Source: Nautilus pompilius
Lineage: Eukaryota; Mollusca; Cephalopoda; Nautilida; Nautilidae
Direction of reading: 5' to 3'
Length of the DNA stretch: 64,000 nt
Assembly: GCA_018389105.1 (NCBI GenBank)
Contig: JACATO010000069.1
Span: 994,501 to 1,058,500, forward strand
The notes beneath the pieces are model-generated. The model had not been told where the DNA came from. It saw only the letters and a list, made by a program, of their open reading frames with translations, and ran no database searches. Made by a program: the position numbers and the translations under genes. This document shows, piece by piece, positions 51,263 to 62,699 of the stretch (its first letter is position 1; every line of letters starts with the position of its first letter).

Positions 51263-51950
51263 TACCGCATTTATTCGAATACAGTCAACCCCCATGTAAT
51301 CGCGGTTCAGCATTCACAGTCCTGGTTATTCGTGGAGTTTTCCATAGAACCTAACTAATAATTGTTCGTGGAAACCCCCGCATATTCGCGGAATCACAAA
51401 TATCTTCCTTGATTTTTTAATGGCTTTTTTTGTGGCAATATATATTTTTTCATGTTTTTTAATGCTAAATTATTAATAACAATATAATTTACTAATTTTG
51501 TAATATAAATACTAATGTAAATTCAGCAAAATATCAATATAAAATAAACGCTATTGGCTGGAGGTTTGAAAGTAGCCAATCCGAGAGCGTTATTCATTTC
51601 TCCTTGCTGCTGCCCATGAGGCACTGTCTCAAGCAGATGCAGGCCAGCAGCCCCGCATCATCCCAGTTTACCATGTGTAGCTATCTCGAGTGTTTCTCTG
51701 AGTGTTGTATTTTTTATTAAATTATTATTATATATTTACTTATATTTTACATTATATTTTGACGTTTATAGGCATTTTTATGGACCACGTCCAATATTTG
51801 CGGTTTTTCACTCTTCGTGGGTGCTCTAGGAACGTAACCCACATGAATACCAGGGGACAACTGTATAAGTCGCACTTTTTTGTACCAGAAAATCAGTCGG
51901 TGCATCTTATACTCGAGGCTAAGTTGTATGACCAGCTGAAATCATTTGGG
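51263..51950. repeat. CCGTATTT/TATAAG hairpin repeat, copy B, interrupted
   Basis: taccgcatttattcgaa at 51263-51279 continues after a 582-bp insertion as taagtcgcacttttttgtac from 51866. Removing the insertion and one TA restores a unit parallel to copy A at 2469. Its partner arm ggtgcatcttatactcgagg at about 51900-51919 is complementary to the restored left part, so it could form a hairpin. The distal end is approximate. Confidence 0.6.
51282..51863. mobile_element. Tigger-type non-autonomous element with TA target duplication
   Basis: The left end is cagtcaacccccatgtaatc. The right end, reverse-complemented, is cagttgtcccctggtattc. Both are flanked by TA (51280-51281 and 51864-51865). Subterminal 'attcgcgg' and 'attcgtgg' words repeat on the left. 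The centre carries attggctgg and tagccaatcc, an inverted pair of CCAAT-like boxes as in Tigger promoters. At 582 bp there is no transposase. The 97-codon frame at 51702-51995 crosses the element boundary and is incidental. Confidence 0.8.
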
Positions 51951-52453
51951 GACATACTGGTACTTATGAAAACCTGTGTTCGCCATATTTGTTAGCTTTG
52001 GTGCTGATATCTACCTTCCTAGTGTTAATAGAGCTATCTCAGTAAATTTCTATCCATAATTATCACTGTAACGGGTTATGGCATCAAATTATCCAAGGTT
52101 ACTTCATTTTAACTGTTAAAATGTTTCAGAAATAATCTTTTGACAGGAACACATGCAGCTGATATTTGCCATCTTGCCATGTTGACCTATATGACCCTCA
52201 TTATGTGCGCAGTAACAAATACAGAAATTTATGTGGAATAAAATAATATAATCTAAATACATGTGATCGATCTTTTTGTTAATTATTATGGTTTATTAAA
52301 TCATGATTATTATGAATCAATTTAATTGGTTACATATTCAAGTTTTTACAGGTGTTTCATGTATACTCATGGTTCTTTGACCCTTTGTGACCAATTACTC
52401 ACTGCCCTAATTAAGAATCCAAACATACAAACTGATACACACACTTTAAACCG
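51951..52453. other. Stretch without recognised gene
   Basis: AT-rich sequence with no recognised domain. It could be the 5' untranslated part of the pogo element that follows. Confidence 0.4.
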
Positions 52454-52636
52454 TGGCTGGACATTTTGCTGAATGGATATTTCGCCGATGAACATTCAGT
52501 TTTTAATTTGTTTTGCAGATAGTGTAACTTCAGTCAGGCGAAAAATATAAAAATAAGATATTTGTATTAAAAAAAATTAAAAATTGAATGTTTGTCATCG
52601 GAATATCTGTTCAGCCATTTTTCCTTTGGCCAAGAG
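52454..52636. mobile_element. Short inverted-repeat element (GGACATTT/GCTGAAT type)
   Basis: The left arm (52454-52509) reads ggctggacattttgctgaat, ggatatttcgccgatga, acattcagtttttaatt. The right arm (52573-52636) is its imperfect reverse complement. The left arm itself consists of degenerate units of about 16 bases. There is no coding capacity and target duplication is unclear. Confidence 0.6.
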
Positions 52637-52742
52637 TCCGGGAGCCATTTAAACAAACTGCTTATAATAACACACTCAACTATATAAGATATAAGGGTAA
52701 GATTTTCAAATATTTATTATATTCATTAGAAAACAATTTTCC

Positions 52743-54007
52743 TATGATGCTTCGTTCAAACAAAGTTGAGTTTGCTGAGTCAAATGGTAATAGATCTGCG
52801 GGTCGGGAATATGAGGTTTCAGAGAAGAATGTGTGAGATTGGAGAAAACAGAAAGACGAACTGATGCAACCACCTAAGACCAAAAGAGCTTGTTGAGGGT
52901 TGAAGGCCAAGTATAAAGACATGTAAAAGGACCTTTCTGAGTGGGTTGTCAATCAGAGAAGCAGTGGATACATTGTTACCTCACTACACATCAGACTACA
53001 GGCTACCAAGTTTTGTCAAGACCCTAACTTCAAAGCTTCTAATGGATGGACAGACATTCATGAACAGACATGGACTCAGCCTATGTCAGAGAACAAAGAT
53101 TTCACAGAAGCTACCACAAGACCTAGGTGAGAAAATCACTTCTTTCCACAGCTTCATACTCAATCTCAGAAAGAAGTACAACCTTAATCTACAACAGATA
53201 GGCAACATGGATGAAACACCCATATTCTTTGACCTACCAGGCAACAGAACCATAGACATTAAGGGCAAAAAAACAATCCAGATAAGAACAACAGGCCAAG
53301 AGAGAACTCACTTCACAGTTGTCCTATCCTACATGGCTGATGGTACCAAACTCAAGCCTATGGTGATCTTCAAATGCAAGACTATTCCCAAGGGTGAGAA
53401 GTTTCCACCAGGTGTCCTTGTCCACTGTCACCCCAAGGGCTGGATGGATGAAGATGGTATATGTCTCTGGCTGAACCAAGTTTGGAACAGAAAGCCAGGC
53501 TCGCTCCTCAAGAAGAAATCACTGCTAGTGTGGGACCAGTTCCGAGCTCACCTCACAGAAAAGGTCAAAGATAGACTCAAGACCATCCACACACAACATG
53601 CTGTGATATCAGGTAGGTTGACCTCAATTCTGCATCCCTTAGATGTCATCCTGAATAAGCCTTTCAGAGACAGAAGTGGATGACATGGATATTATCAGAG
53701 GACAAAGAACTGACAGCTGGAGGAAACCTCAAGAAGCCTGGGTTAGCCCTGGTGACTTCATTGGTGAAGAGTGCATGGGAAGATATTCCAACAGAGATGG
53801 TCATTAAGAGCTTCCTGAAGACTGGTATAAGCAACAAGATGGATGGATGATACTGAAGACGACCTTCTGTGGAAAGATGAGGAAGACAAAGATGTAGATG
53901 AACCAGAGATACCCACCTGCTGGGATACAGACCAGAAACTAACACAGGAAGAATGGGAAGGACTGTTTGGATTATCAGATGATGACTGTTACTTTGATGG
54001 GTTTTAG
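52743..54007 (+). pseudogene. pogo/POGK-type transposase, broken
   Basis: Read across lesions, domains appear in the expected order. A Brinker-type DNA-binding start comes first (YDASFK, then KVEFAESNGNRSAGREYEVS, EKNV, stop, DWRKQK; 52743-52855). A CENP-B-type HTH follows (SSGYIVTSLHIRLQATKFC, FKASNGW, then in another frame NRHGLSLCQRTKIS; 52960-53100). The DDE domain has all three acidic residues: NMDETPIFFDLPGNR, LLVWDQFRAHLT and TSILHPLDVILNKPF. A C-terminal part reads SLVKSAWEDIPTEMV, GISNKMDG and an acidic tail ending at TAG 54005-54007. Lesions include TGA at 52834, later TGA and TAA before 52930, and frame changes near 52758, 53053, 53670 and 53845. The long frame starting at 52946 is not a real start: its first 35 or so codons are out of frame with the family. 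Live relatives cut and paste at TA. Confidence 0.85.
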
Positions 54008-57000
54008 TTAATAGTTTTAATGCTTTGTATACATCTATTTTCTTTGGAACAATACTTATGTGCTTTATATGCTGCTTTATTAACTTATTATATTATGACT
54101 GACGTGTTTGTTGTACAAATATTGTGTTGTATATAGTCTCTATTTTTATTTAATTCATATTTGTATAAATAATGTGTTGTGTATGCATGCTGACTTAAGA
54201 AGGGACCATAGCAAAGAATAGAACCAGCAGATGCCATACATGGTAAGCTTACTGTCATTAAGTACAGGAATGGAATATTACCCGAAGAAGTCACCCTGTT
54301 TTCACAGAATAACAATGCAGTCAATCCCATTCCAACACTTAAATAATGCCTATCAATACATTTCACATAAATCCAGATCGTGAAACTGCAGGCTGGATGT
54401 GATTTTCCATTTTGGGGGTTTACAAGTCTACACTGTGGCAGTTGAAAAACCAAAGTTTGTTATGCAATAATTCTTTTACTGGAATAAGGTGCCATCCTTT
54501 TTCTGGCAAGATGAAAGTACCTTTTTACTTATATTTTTTCTATATTTTATTTACCAGAAAGAAAAAAAAAACTTTAATATTTCTACCATATCCACTCAAA
54601 ATGTTTATAAAACAAACAGTGCATGACTGCAAATGATATATGCATGCATTACTAATCCTGTGACTTTCAAAATTCGACATTGGCCATAAAATATACTTTT
54701 CAAAACAGACAATGAATTTGTCAGTCATGTTAGTTGGACATTTTGTAAACAATCTTGTTTCATAATTTATTGGAACTTGTGCACAAATTGAAATTGATTT
54801 TTTTTTCTTCAATGAATATATTTAGTAACATCAAATCTTTGTCTGGTAACAATTTATGACTTGGGATCCTGTGATTATATTTTCTTAAATATTCATAGAT
54901 ACATAGAAATAGTTTTTTGTTTTTTATATATACAAATCTCCATGTGTATGTGAGTATTTAGTATCACAGTATCATTTAAATACATTAAACTTTCACTTCA
55001 TGTCTTTAATGTTTTGCTAGTGTGCAAATTCTTCAGAGAAAATGCATAATGCATCAGTAAATATGCAGAGTAAAATATGTTTGCATATTATTTTTGCTTA
55101 TTATTGTTGAGATTGAGTTTAATGTAATTTTTATTTTTACACTACAAATTTTAAATTTTTCGGGATTGAAAAAAAAGAAACACCAGAGAAATTCTGTTTA
55201 AGTAACAACTTTAATGGTTGTTATATAACTGCTGATCTCCTATTTTCTTTTTCAAAATAATCTGTTACTTTCTATTTTTGAAGAAGTTGAGTACAATTTC
55301 AGCAAAAGCTAAATTTGAACTTTTTTTTTTTTTTTAATCTAAATCATAAAAGTTTTAACAATTTACTTTTATTTATAGGGAACCAATCAACATGCTAAAA
55401 GTAAAATTGCATTTATTGCAAAAAAAATGCTGCAACTGAAATGTTTGGACTGATTTCTTTTAGCTTTAAAGTGTGTGTGTGAAAACATTGTTTCATTTAA
55501 TAATATCATTGCACTGAGTGCTACAACTTTCAACCAGTCATTTTGCTAAAGTAAAATGTTAACTTAGTGATTCTCAAACTCTTAAGATTTCTCATGATTC
55601 CATGCTTGAAATCTACTTTCACTTATTAGTTGCCAAGTAGTTTTGTTTGTTACAGTTATAATGTTTGTAGATAATGGCTTTCAAGCAATGGATAAGACTA
55701 ATGTGTCTGTTCTCCTTTGCTTCTGATATTATTAATTAATTGTCAGGTCAGAAATTACTGATATAGGGTGGCAGATTATAATCCAATATAATCTACTCAG
55801 TGTATGATTTTAAAAAATAATAGCTGAATTATTTACATATATTAATATAAATAAATAAATATAGAAAAATAGGCATGCTTATATTTTATAATTGGTCAAA
55901 ACCTTTTGAAGGATAACATAACTGAGTCCATCTAAAGCACCTTGAGGGTATATGAAAGTCATGATGTTATGTTTACTTCATCCACTTGATATGTTTTAAG
56001 ATTTCACATCTTTTCTAGACCCAGAGATCACTTAAGGCTGGGATTTACAGAACCTGAAACAAGATTTTCTCTGCTGATAATTAAGGAAACTTTTCCACAA
56101 CGCAACACACAGAAATCTAATCCTGGGCGCAGTTGTAATGTCCATTATCTGTCATCAACTCTAATGCTGAGCATCATGTAGACTTCTGCAGTGTTGCATT
56201 GTGGGAATACTCAAGCAGATGATATCTTATTTCATTCCTCAGACTTTGATCTTCAAAATTTTGCAAAGTGTGTGCTTATGCATGAAATAAATTAAACTCT
56301 TGTATTTTTAAGAATTATAAATAAAATATATTGTTGTATCTATTTAGAATTTTCTTTTTAATACAAGGTGTATGCAGATTTTGAAGTAGAAAGATAAGGA
56401 TAATGTTAGAATGCTGATGAAAGTAGAAGGGAATGCAACAATAACAAAAGATTACATTATTAAGACCGAAGGAAATTATCTATATATAAGTGGAATAGAG
56501 AATGCAAGGAAAGATCAAAGGCTTTTTAACTGAAGCCCCATGATGTGATCTTAGGTTTTGCATTCTTTAATTTTTAAGTACTAGGAGGAATTTAAATGTT
56601 TTATTCATCTATCTATTTCAAAAACTTAGTAGCGTAGCCATTTCAAAACATGACCAGACAAAAGGAAAAAAAATTTCTAAAATTCATGTTTAAACGTTTT
56701 CTTGAAAATAAAGACCGTAGGAAGTCAGATGGAAAGCTATCCCCCCCCCTCCATATCAATTGGCTTTAAATAATGGAATAGTGTGAGGTCTTCCTTAATC
56801 GAAGGCAATCTTGAACTCTGCTTTCTTGTTCGTTAATTATGTTTAAGAAATTGTTAGCAGTAGCCACCTGAAATGGGCAGTGTAGACACTGAGTTACTCT
56901 CATGTACCTCCCCACATGATTTTCCCATTATATGAACTCTAGTTATTACTCAAACAGTTCTGTGCCATTTGTGGCATTTTAGGAATATTGCAATAGTTCA

Positions 57001-57848
57001 AAGAAACCATCAGGCAGTCAATAAAGGTATATGTCAAGATTTATTTACACCTTTTTTGAAATACCAGCTCAACAATTAGAGAAGAAAACACATTTTTTTA
57101 CCATATGTTGCATTATTAAAATATTCTGTGCACAGAATTGTGACAAAAACATCTTTGACTTAAGAAAAATGTCTATACATAAGACTTACACATTTGGATT
57201 TCTTTTTTATTATTTTTAATCAGATATAAAGCCCATCCATATGAATGTAATAAGTTCAGGAGCCATGTAGCAAACTGGCACTTAATGGCATTACTTTTGG
57301 AAGTGCCTTGTACTTAACTAGATTCATAACTGCAGTATGCAGCCTGTTTCATCCTGCTGTATGTATGTCTGTCTCATAACATCACCATTGCCAGCACATG
57401 GAGCACGCATTACTGTTTCTTATTCCACAAGACATTTTGCATTTTGCCAAAGGCTGCATTGACTAGTAGGCAGAATTTACAAATTACTAGAAAAAATCAA
57501 TAATTATGGAAAATTTAGCATTCCCTATGGGGACAAAATTACGAAAACTTTCATTGTTAACAGCAATTTTACTTTTTGAATATCAGAAAAAAAGAAACAA
57601 AAAAATCAACCAAAACATTTATAACTGATTTTATAGCTCATTTCTATGAGTATTGTCTTTAGTGTAAGTGTGAAAATATGGTAAGCATCACAGATGTTCT
57701 TAAAATCTTCTATTTAAATAAGAACAAAATGATGTGTCATTTATTGGAAGTAGAGGATTAGTTCAGTTATCTTCAACCATTTTATTAGTAGCTACTTTGG
57801 ATATACTACTAATTTGGGGCGAGTGGGAACCCCCCCCAAATTCTCTAC

Positions 57849-57865
57849 ACGCACGCGCGCACACC
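57849..57865. repeat. Alternating CA/CG tract
   Basis: cacgcacgcgcgcacac is strictly alternating and GC-rich, following a C8-type run. It is probably a mutated CA microsatellite. Confidence 0.7.
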
Positions 57866-58612
57866 CATTCTGTTATGAGGTGCTTATTTTCATCATGTGA
57901 TAGAATTTATGGATTTTTCTTACCTTGCAATAAAAGATTAGACACTTTAAGAATAATGAACCAAAAGTCATTTGCAAAATTTAAAATTCAAAAATAGGAT
58001 ATCTGACAAATTTGTGAAAGAAAACTCCTATGAATCTAATTAATCTTACATTATATAGCGATGATCTTGTGATCCAGTTACTAAAGTCAGTCAGGGTTGT
58101 TTCTTTAATGATAAAAATGTTTAGATCCAAAGAGTTGTGTGGTTAATGCAATGAAAATCCTAAACCACTTAAACTGAAAAAAGATATTGTAATTTAAGTG
58201 TTAACTGTTTCTATATGTATCACATTAATAAAAATTTTTTTTTCATTTTCTAAAAATAATAAATTAGTTATTTGTTGTTTTTCTTTTAAGCAAAATTCCA
58301 AGGCACTTTGGATTGTTAAAAATTAATTAATGAATTAATTAAACATGTACACACATGCATGATTCTCATCAATGTTAATCCAGCTACAAAAGTCTTTGAC
58401 GTAAATGTTCTTATTGATATTTGCCATTTATTTTTCTTTAGCTGGCTTGAGCATAGTCTTTTTTTTTTTTTAAAGCAAGTGCTGATTGGTAATCTTTTGC
58501 TTGAAGATCTTAAAATTTCTGTAAGATCAATTTTTTTGATGGCAAACTTATTGAGCTGTTTTTGTTTTGTCTAAGTTTAAAAGTTATTTGGATTGAAACT
58601 TAAATAATTAAG

Positions 58613-58629
58613 ATATATATATATATATT
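58613..58629. repeat. (AT)n microsatellite
   Basis: About eight AT units in a row. Confidence 0.85.
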
Positions 58630-59549
58630 ATGAGAGAAAGAGACTCTTGCTTCAGCTATAACAATGCTGTTAGAGTTATAGAGAAGATACCTATTAAAAA
58701 TTTATACACTTAGCTATTATTATGTCCTTGAGTGGAATTCTGTCCAACTTTGAGAAATATCAGCCAGGAAGATTGGAAAATTTCTTTCTTGAATGGAATT
58801 CAGAGATGTAGAAATATTGTTCTTGTTTGTCTTTTTTTGGGGGGAAGTTTTGGATACTGCTTATGTCAGGTTATATTTATCATTTGCATTAATTTTTTAG
58901 ATTGCTTGCAGTCATACTTTTCTTTTCTCATGACTACTGTACAGTGGTTTAACTGATTTTAAAAAAAAAACAAAAACAATAATTGTGTGGTAATGCATTC
59001 TGGAAAGATTTTTTTTTATCTTGGAATGTTTTTAGCTACTAATTACTTTATTTGTCAAAGTTACTTAAGACCACTAACTGTTTTTTTGTTGTTTGTTATC
59101 AATTTTCTTTTGGGGGGGGAGCAAAGATACAGCTTTTAAATGTGGATTATGCTGAACAACATTGGCATTAAATTTGATCTTTCTGATGTTGAATCTCTGC
59201 TGGAAACTTGAGAGAAGTATGTTAATGACATTGTTGTATTAAGCCATTACTAAGTTTTCTTAAAGATAGTAAACTGTTCTAATTTTTTAATGGAGTTCTA
59301 TATATATATATTTCAGAAATTGGTTTGCCTGATTTTCAGTCTTTAAGAAAAGAAGAGAGAATTAATAATAATAGTAATAAAGTGAAGGAGTACTGCTTTT
59401 TGATTATAAATGTGAATTGTAAAAAGATTTCTTGTGTCTACAGAATTGACAGTTGTGAACAGAGCACATCCATGAACCTTTGGACAGGATCAGGATGTGG
59501 GTTTGTATGCTGAATTTTGTGTGCTAAAGGGCCTGTCTCTTAATTTCAG

Positions 59550-59598
59550 ACTTGCATTCTGCCATGCCAGTTTTCAAATCCTCTATGGCATTGATGAT
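59550..59598 (+). other. Exon-like segment with consensus splice sites (doubtful)
   Basis: A segment of 49 bases lies between ttaatttcag and gtaagtgc, which fit acceptor and donor consensus. Two of three frames are open (one reads LAFCHASFQILYGIDD), but I recognise no family. In AT-rich DNA such pairs arise by chance, so this is noted rather than called as a gene. Confidence 0.15.
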
Positions 59599-61361
59599 GT
59601 AAGTGCAACTGTCTGATTCTAGTCATGTTTTATCCTCAAGTTTGTTTTCCCTATTCCCAGTGAATCAGTTTTAATAATATTAAAAAAGAAGAAATTAATT
59701 GATTTTTTTTTTTTTTTTGCATTTGTTAGGGCAAAGAATACTATCAGTATGGACAGCAGATATTTGCTGCTGGATGACAAAACAGTTTTCATTTATTTAA
59801 CTTTTTATAGTATAAACTGTATATTTTCTCTCTGTGTATGTGTAAAACAAACAAATATGCCCTTGGTTATCTGCTTTACTCAAAATTGATGACTGTTAAG
59901 AGAAAAAGATGTATTTTCATTGATCAAGTTACCAATCTGGTTGTCAGATATATTCTAGTGTTGGACCTTTTCTTATATGGCTAAAAAAAAAAAAAGTTAC
60001 CAAACAGTTTGTTTACACAATTATAACTGCCATGTTACAACAGAGTTAAAATGATTTGCTTTTATACATATTTGTCCACATGCAACTTACTTCCTAAAGA
60101 ACTAACTTTTATTAAATGTTAACCAAATTAAAATCTAACAAATAACAGAAATCAGAACCTTTTATGGCATTCATATGAAATCACTCAATCGAAGACAATA
60201 TTCTTTGATCTCAAAAAATCAGTTTTATAAAATTATTTTATTACCTACCTGTTACTGGATGTTTTTAAACAACTTACATTTAATTAACTATCATTAACTC
60301 TTCATGTACCATGTCAGTTTTACCTTACACTCCCAGTCTTTAAACACTAGTATTTGTTTGAACTGTTTGCATCACTCATATTGAAAAACACATATGGTTG
60401 GAGCATTATGGATTTGTTGTTACAAAGGGTTATATTATTGAGAAAGGTACTGTGCATTATAGGTTTAATGACTACCTGTGTTGGAATGGTAGTTGTATAC
60501 AAATGTATCAGAGGTGGTAAACAGAGGTTTAACAACACAGAACTTTGTAGTAACAATTTAGTTGCACTACCTTGAACAGGGTGCTACTTGTACACTGATT
60601 TAATTTTAACTATAAAAAGATATTAAGAATATCATTTATGGAGTATTTTTTAAAATATTATTCATTCTTTGAGATTTTCCAATATTCTCTCTCGCTTTTT
60701 AAATCATTTGCAGTAATAAAATTAAAAAATAAATCATTTCTTTAAGAAGTTCGTTTATTGTTATATCCAGTAATAGAAGATTCTGAGTCTGTTAGATTTA
60801 AGTTTAGATATATGTTTTTCCTTTGGCTTTATTACACATGCATTCTGAAAACGTTAACTTTAACTTCTGTTGCTTTATTTTATTTTTATCATCTATGTAT
60901 GCTTGTCACTTTCATCAACATATATACTTGAAAATTAGCTAAACTAACAATGGATAGGATAATTTATTATGGTTTTCTGGCTAAACCAAAGAAATATACC
61001 AGATCTTCATTTTATTATAGATCTCAGAAACATTGACATTATAAAAGATTCATTTGTTAGTTGTGGCTTACATTAATTGAAAATGTCAGAGTTTTACTTA
61101 GTTATATATAGCAGGTGCCCTTTTAAAACATAGTCAAGATAATTTAAAAACATGTTTGGAATTTATCTAGGTGATAATAATCAAGAGTAGACTGACCAGT
61201 TCTTCAGAGCTGCTTTTTAAAATATTTTTCTGGAAAATTACTGATAAGCTCTTTTTTCAATAAGGTATTAACTTCAGTTGGACACATTTAAAAATAGCTC
61301 AAGGATCTATCTGCATCACAAACATTATGTACTCAATAAAGAAAAGATAAAAATAAAATGC

Positions 61362-62667
61362 TGGTTTGGAGACCTTTGGCCAAAAAAACAAGTAATATTA
61401 AAAAACTCACCATTTTGATTTAGTCTCCTTCAAAGTATTTGCTTTGGGAGTCTACACACTTCTGCCAGCGTTCCTGCCACTGCTGGAAACATTTCTGGAA
61501 ATCCCTTTTTGGGATGCTGTAGAGCTGTGCCATCAAATTTTGCTTAATGTCCTCTGTTGACTCAAATCTCCCTTTGAGTGTTTTTTTTTTTTGAGCTTTG
61601 GGAATAGCCAAAAGTCACATGGAGCCAAGTCTTGGGAGTAGGAAGCCTGATGAACAAGTGATGTGTTATGCTTGACGAGGAATGCTTGGACGACGTGGGC
61701 GGAATGAGCGGGTGCGTTGTCATGGTGGAGTTGCCAGTTCTTTGCTGTTCACAGGTCGGGTCGTTTTCGCCGCACAGCTTCACAAAAGCGATGAAGAACC
61801 CCCAGGTAGTATTCTTTGTTAATTGTCTGACCTTGTGGTGCATATTCATGGTGCACAATACCTCTGTAGTCAAAAAAACAGGTCATCATCAGTCTTGCTT
61901 TCTTTGGTCTTGGCGAGGATGGATGCTTCCATTGGGATGATTGCAATTTTGTTTCAGGATCATAGCCGTACACCCATGTCTCATCGCCGGTGATGATAGT
62001 GTTTTCATGAAGTTTTGATCTTGGCTAGCACACTCCAGCATGTCCTGGGAGATTTCCTTTCTGTTTTCTTTCTGCTGGTCAGACAGCAACTTTGGTACGA
62101 ATTTGGCCAACACCTTCCTGATGCACAAATCTTCTGTTATAATTGACTGAAATGAAACATGGCTGATTCCAACTTCGGCAACAATCTCCTCAATAGTCAC
62201 ACGACGGTCTTCATAGACTATTCCTCGAACCTTTGCAATCATTTCGTCCTTCCTGCTAGTTGATGGTCTGCCACAACGTGGCTCACTGTCCACTGAGGTG
62301 CGGCCATCTTTGAACTGGTTATACCACTCCTTTGTTTGTGTTTTTCCCATAGCATCATCTCCAAAGGCCTTCTGAATCTTCTCGATAGTCTGGGTTTGCG
62401 TATCACCAAGTTTTTGGCAGAATTTGATACTGTATCTTTGCTCAATGTGCTCGGTCATCTTGACTCAAAAAGAAAAATCACACAGCACACACTTCACGTC
62501 TGTACTCAACGCGTCACTGTGGGCGACTGGCGCAACCTACAGACACGAAAATTTTTGCGCATGCTCAGGAAGGACTTGGCCACCTAATACCCATGAGGAT
62601 TTTGCTCATGCATTATTATTTTGTTCAAACAAATTCAAGGTCGGATACTTTTTGACTACACCTCGTG
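61362..62667 (-). mobile_element. mariner element, recent, 3' terminal repeat not found
   Basis: The 5' terminus on the minus strand begins cacgaggtgtagtcaaaaag (62648-62667) and is bordered by TA within a (TA)n tract. The transposase frame runs from 62458 to 61420. Beyond the stop codon the sequence continues as ggccaaaggtctccaaacc to about 61362. It then turns into AT-rich DNA with no good counterpart of the 5' terminal repeat, so the 3' end is truncated or strongly diverged. Confidence 0.8.
61420..62458 (-). pseudogene. mariner transposase, nearly intact
   Basis: The Met start at 62458 opens MTEHIEQRYSIKFCQKLG, the first helix-turn-helix typical of mariner (with 'KEWYNQFKDGRTSV' and 'CGRPSTSRK' further on). 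The catalytic domain contains TGDETWVYGYDPETK, LHHDNAPAHSAHVV and YSQDLAPCDFWLF. The second and third Asp are separated by 34 residues, the D,D34D spacing of mariner. The C-terminus ends SQSKYFEGD at 61420. Lesions read directly are a frameshift near 62005-62015 (before TGDET), a TGA at 61749-61751 where Trp is usual, and a frameshift in an A-run at about 61581-61594 (T-run on the plus strand). About 345 codons matches normal mariner length. So few lesions suggest recent activity. It cannot make full-length protein as sequenced. Confidence 0.9.
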
Positions 62668-62687
62668 TATATATATATATATATATT
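62668..62687. repeat. (TA)n microsatellite at mariner border
   Basis: About ten TA units directly abut the mariner 5' terminus. Mariner inserts at TA, so this may be the target or an expansion of it. Confidence 0.9.
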
Positions 62688-62699
62688 AATAGCAGAAAC

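Larger units (their letters stand above)
54008..61361. other. Long AT-rich stretch without recognised gene
   Basis: Short chance frames, homopolymers, an alternating purine-pyrimidine tract at 57849-57865, an (AT)n tract at 58613-58629 and a weak exon-like segment at 59550-59598. No terminal repeat for the pogo element was found on this side. Confidence 0.45.

Noticed and set aside
51702-51995. 97-codon open frame
   Set aside because: It crosses the right boundary of the Tigger-type element into the host repeat, so it cannot be an inherited gene.
52946-53683. 245-codon open frame as an intact gene
   Set aside because: Its first 35 or so codons are out of frame with the pogo family, and the real protein continues in other frames on both sides. 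It is part of a pseudogene.
54088-54453. 121-codon minus-strand open frame
   Set aside because: No recognisable domain and low-complexity composition. It lies just beyond the pogo coding end and is probably chance.
61668-61940. Plus-strand open frames opposite the mariner
   Set aside because: They are antisense shadows of the transposase.
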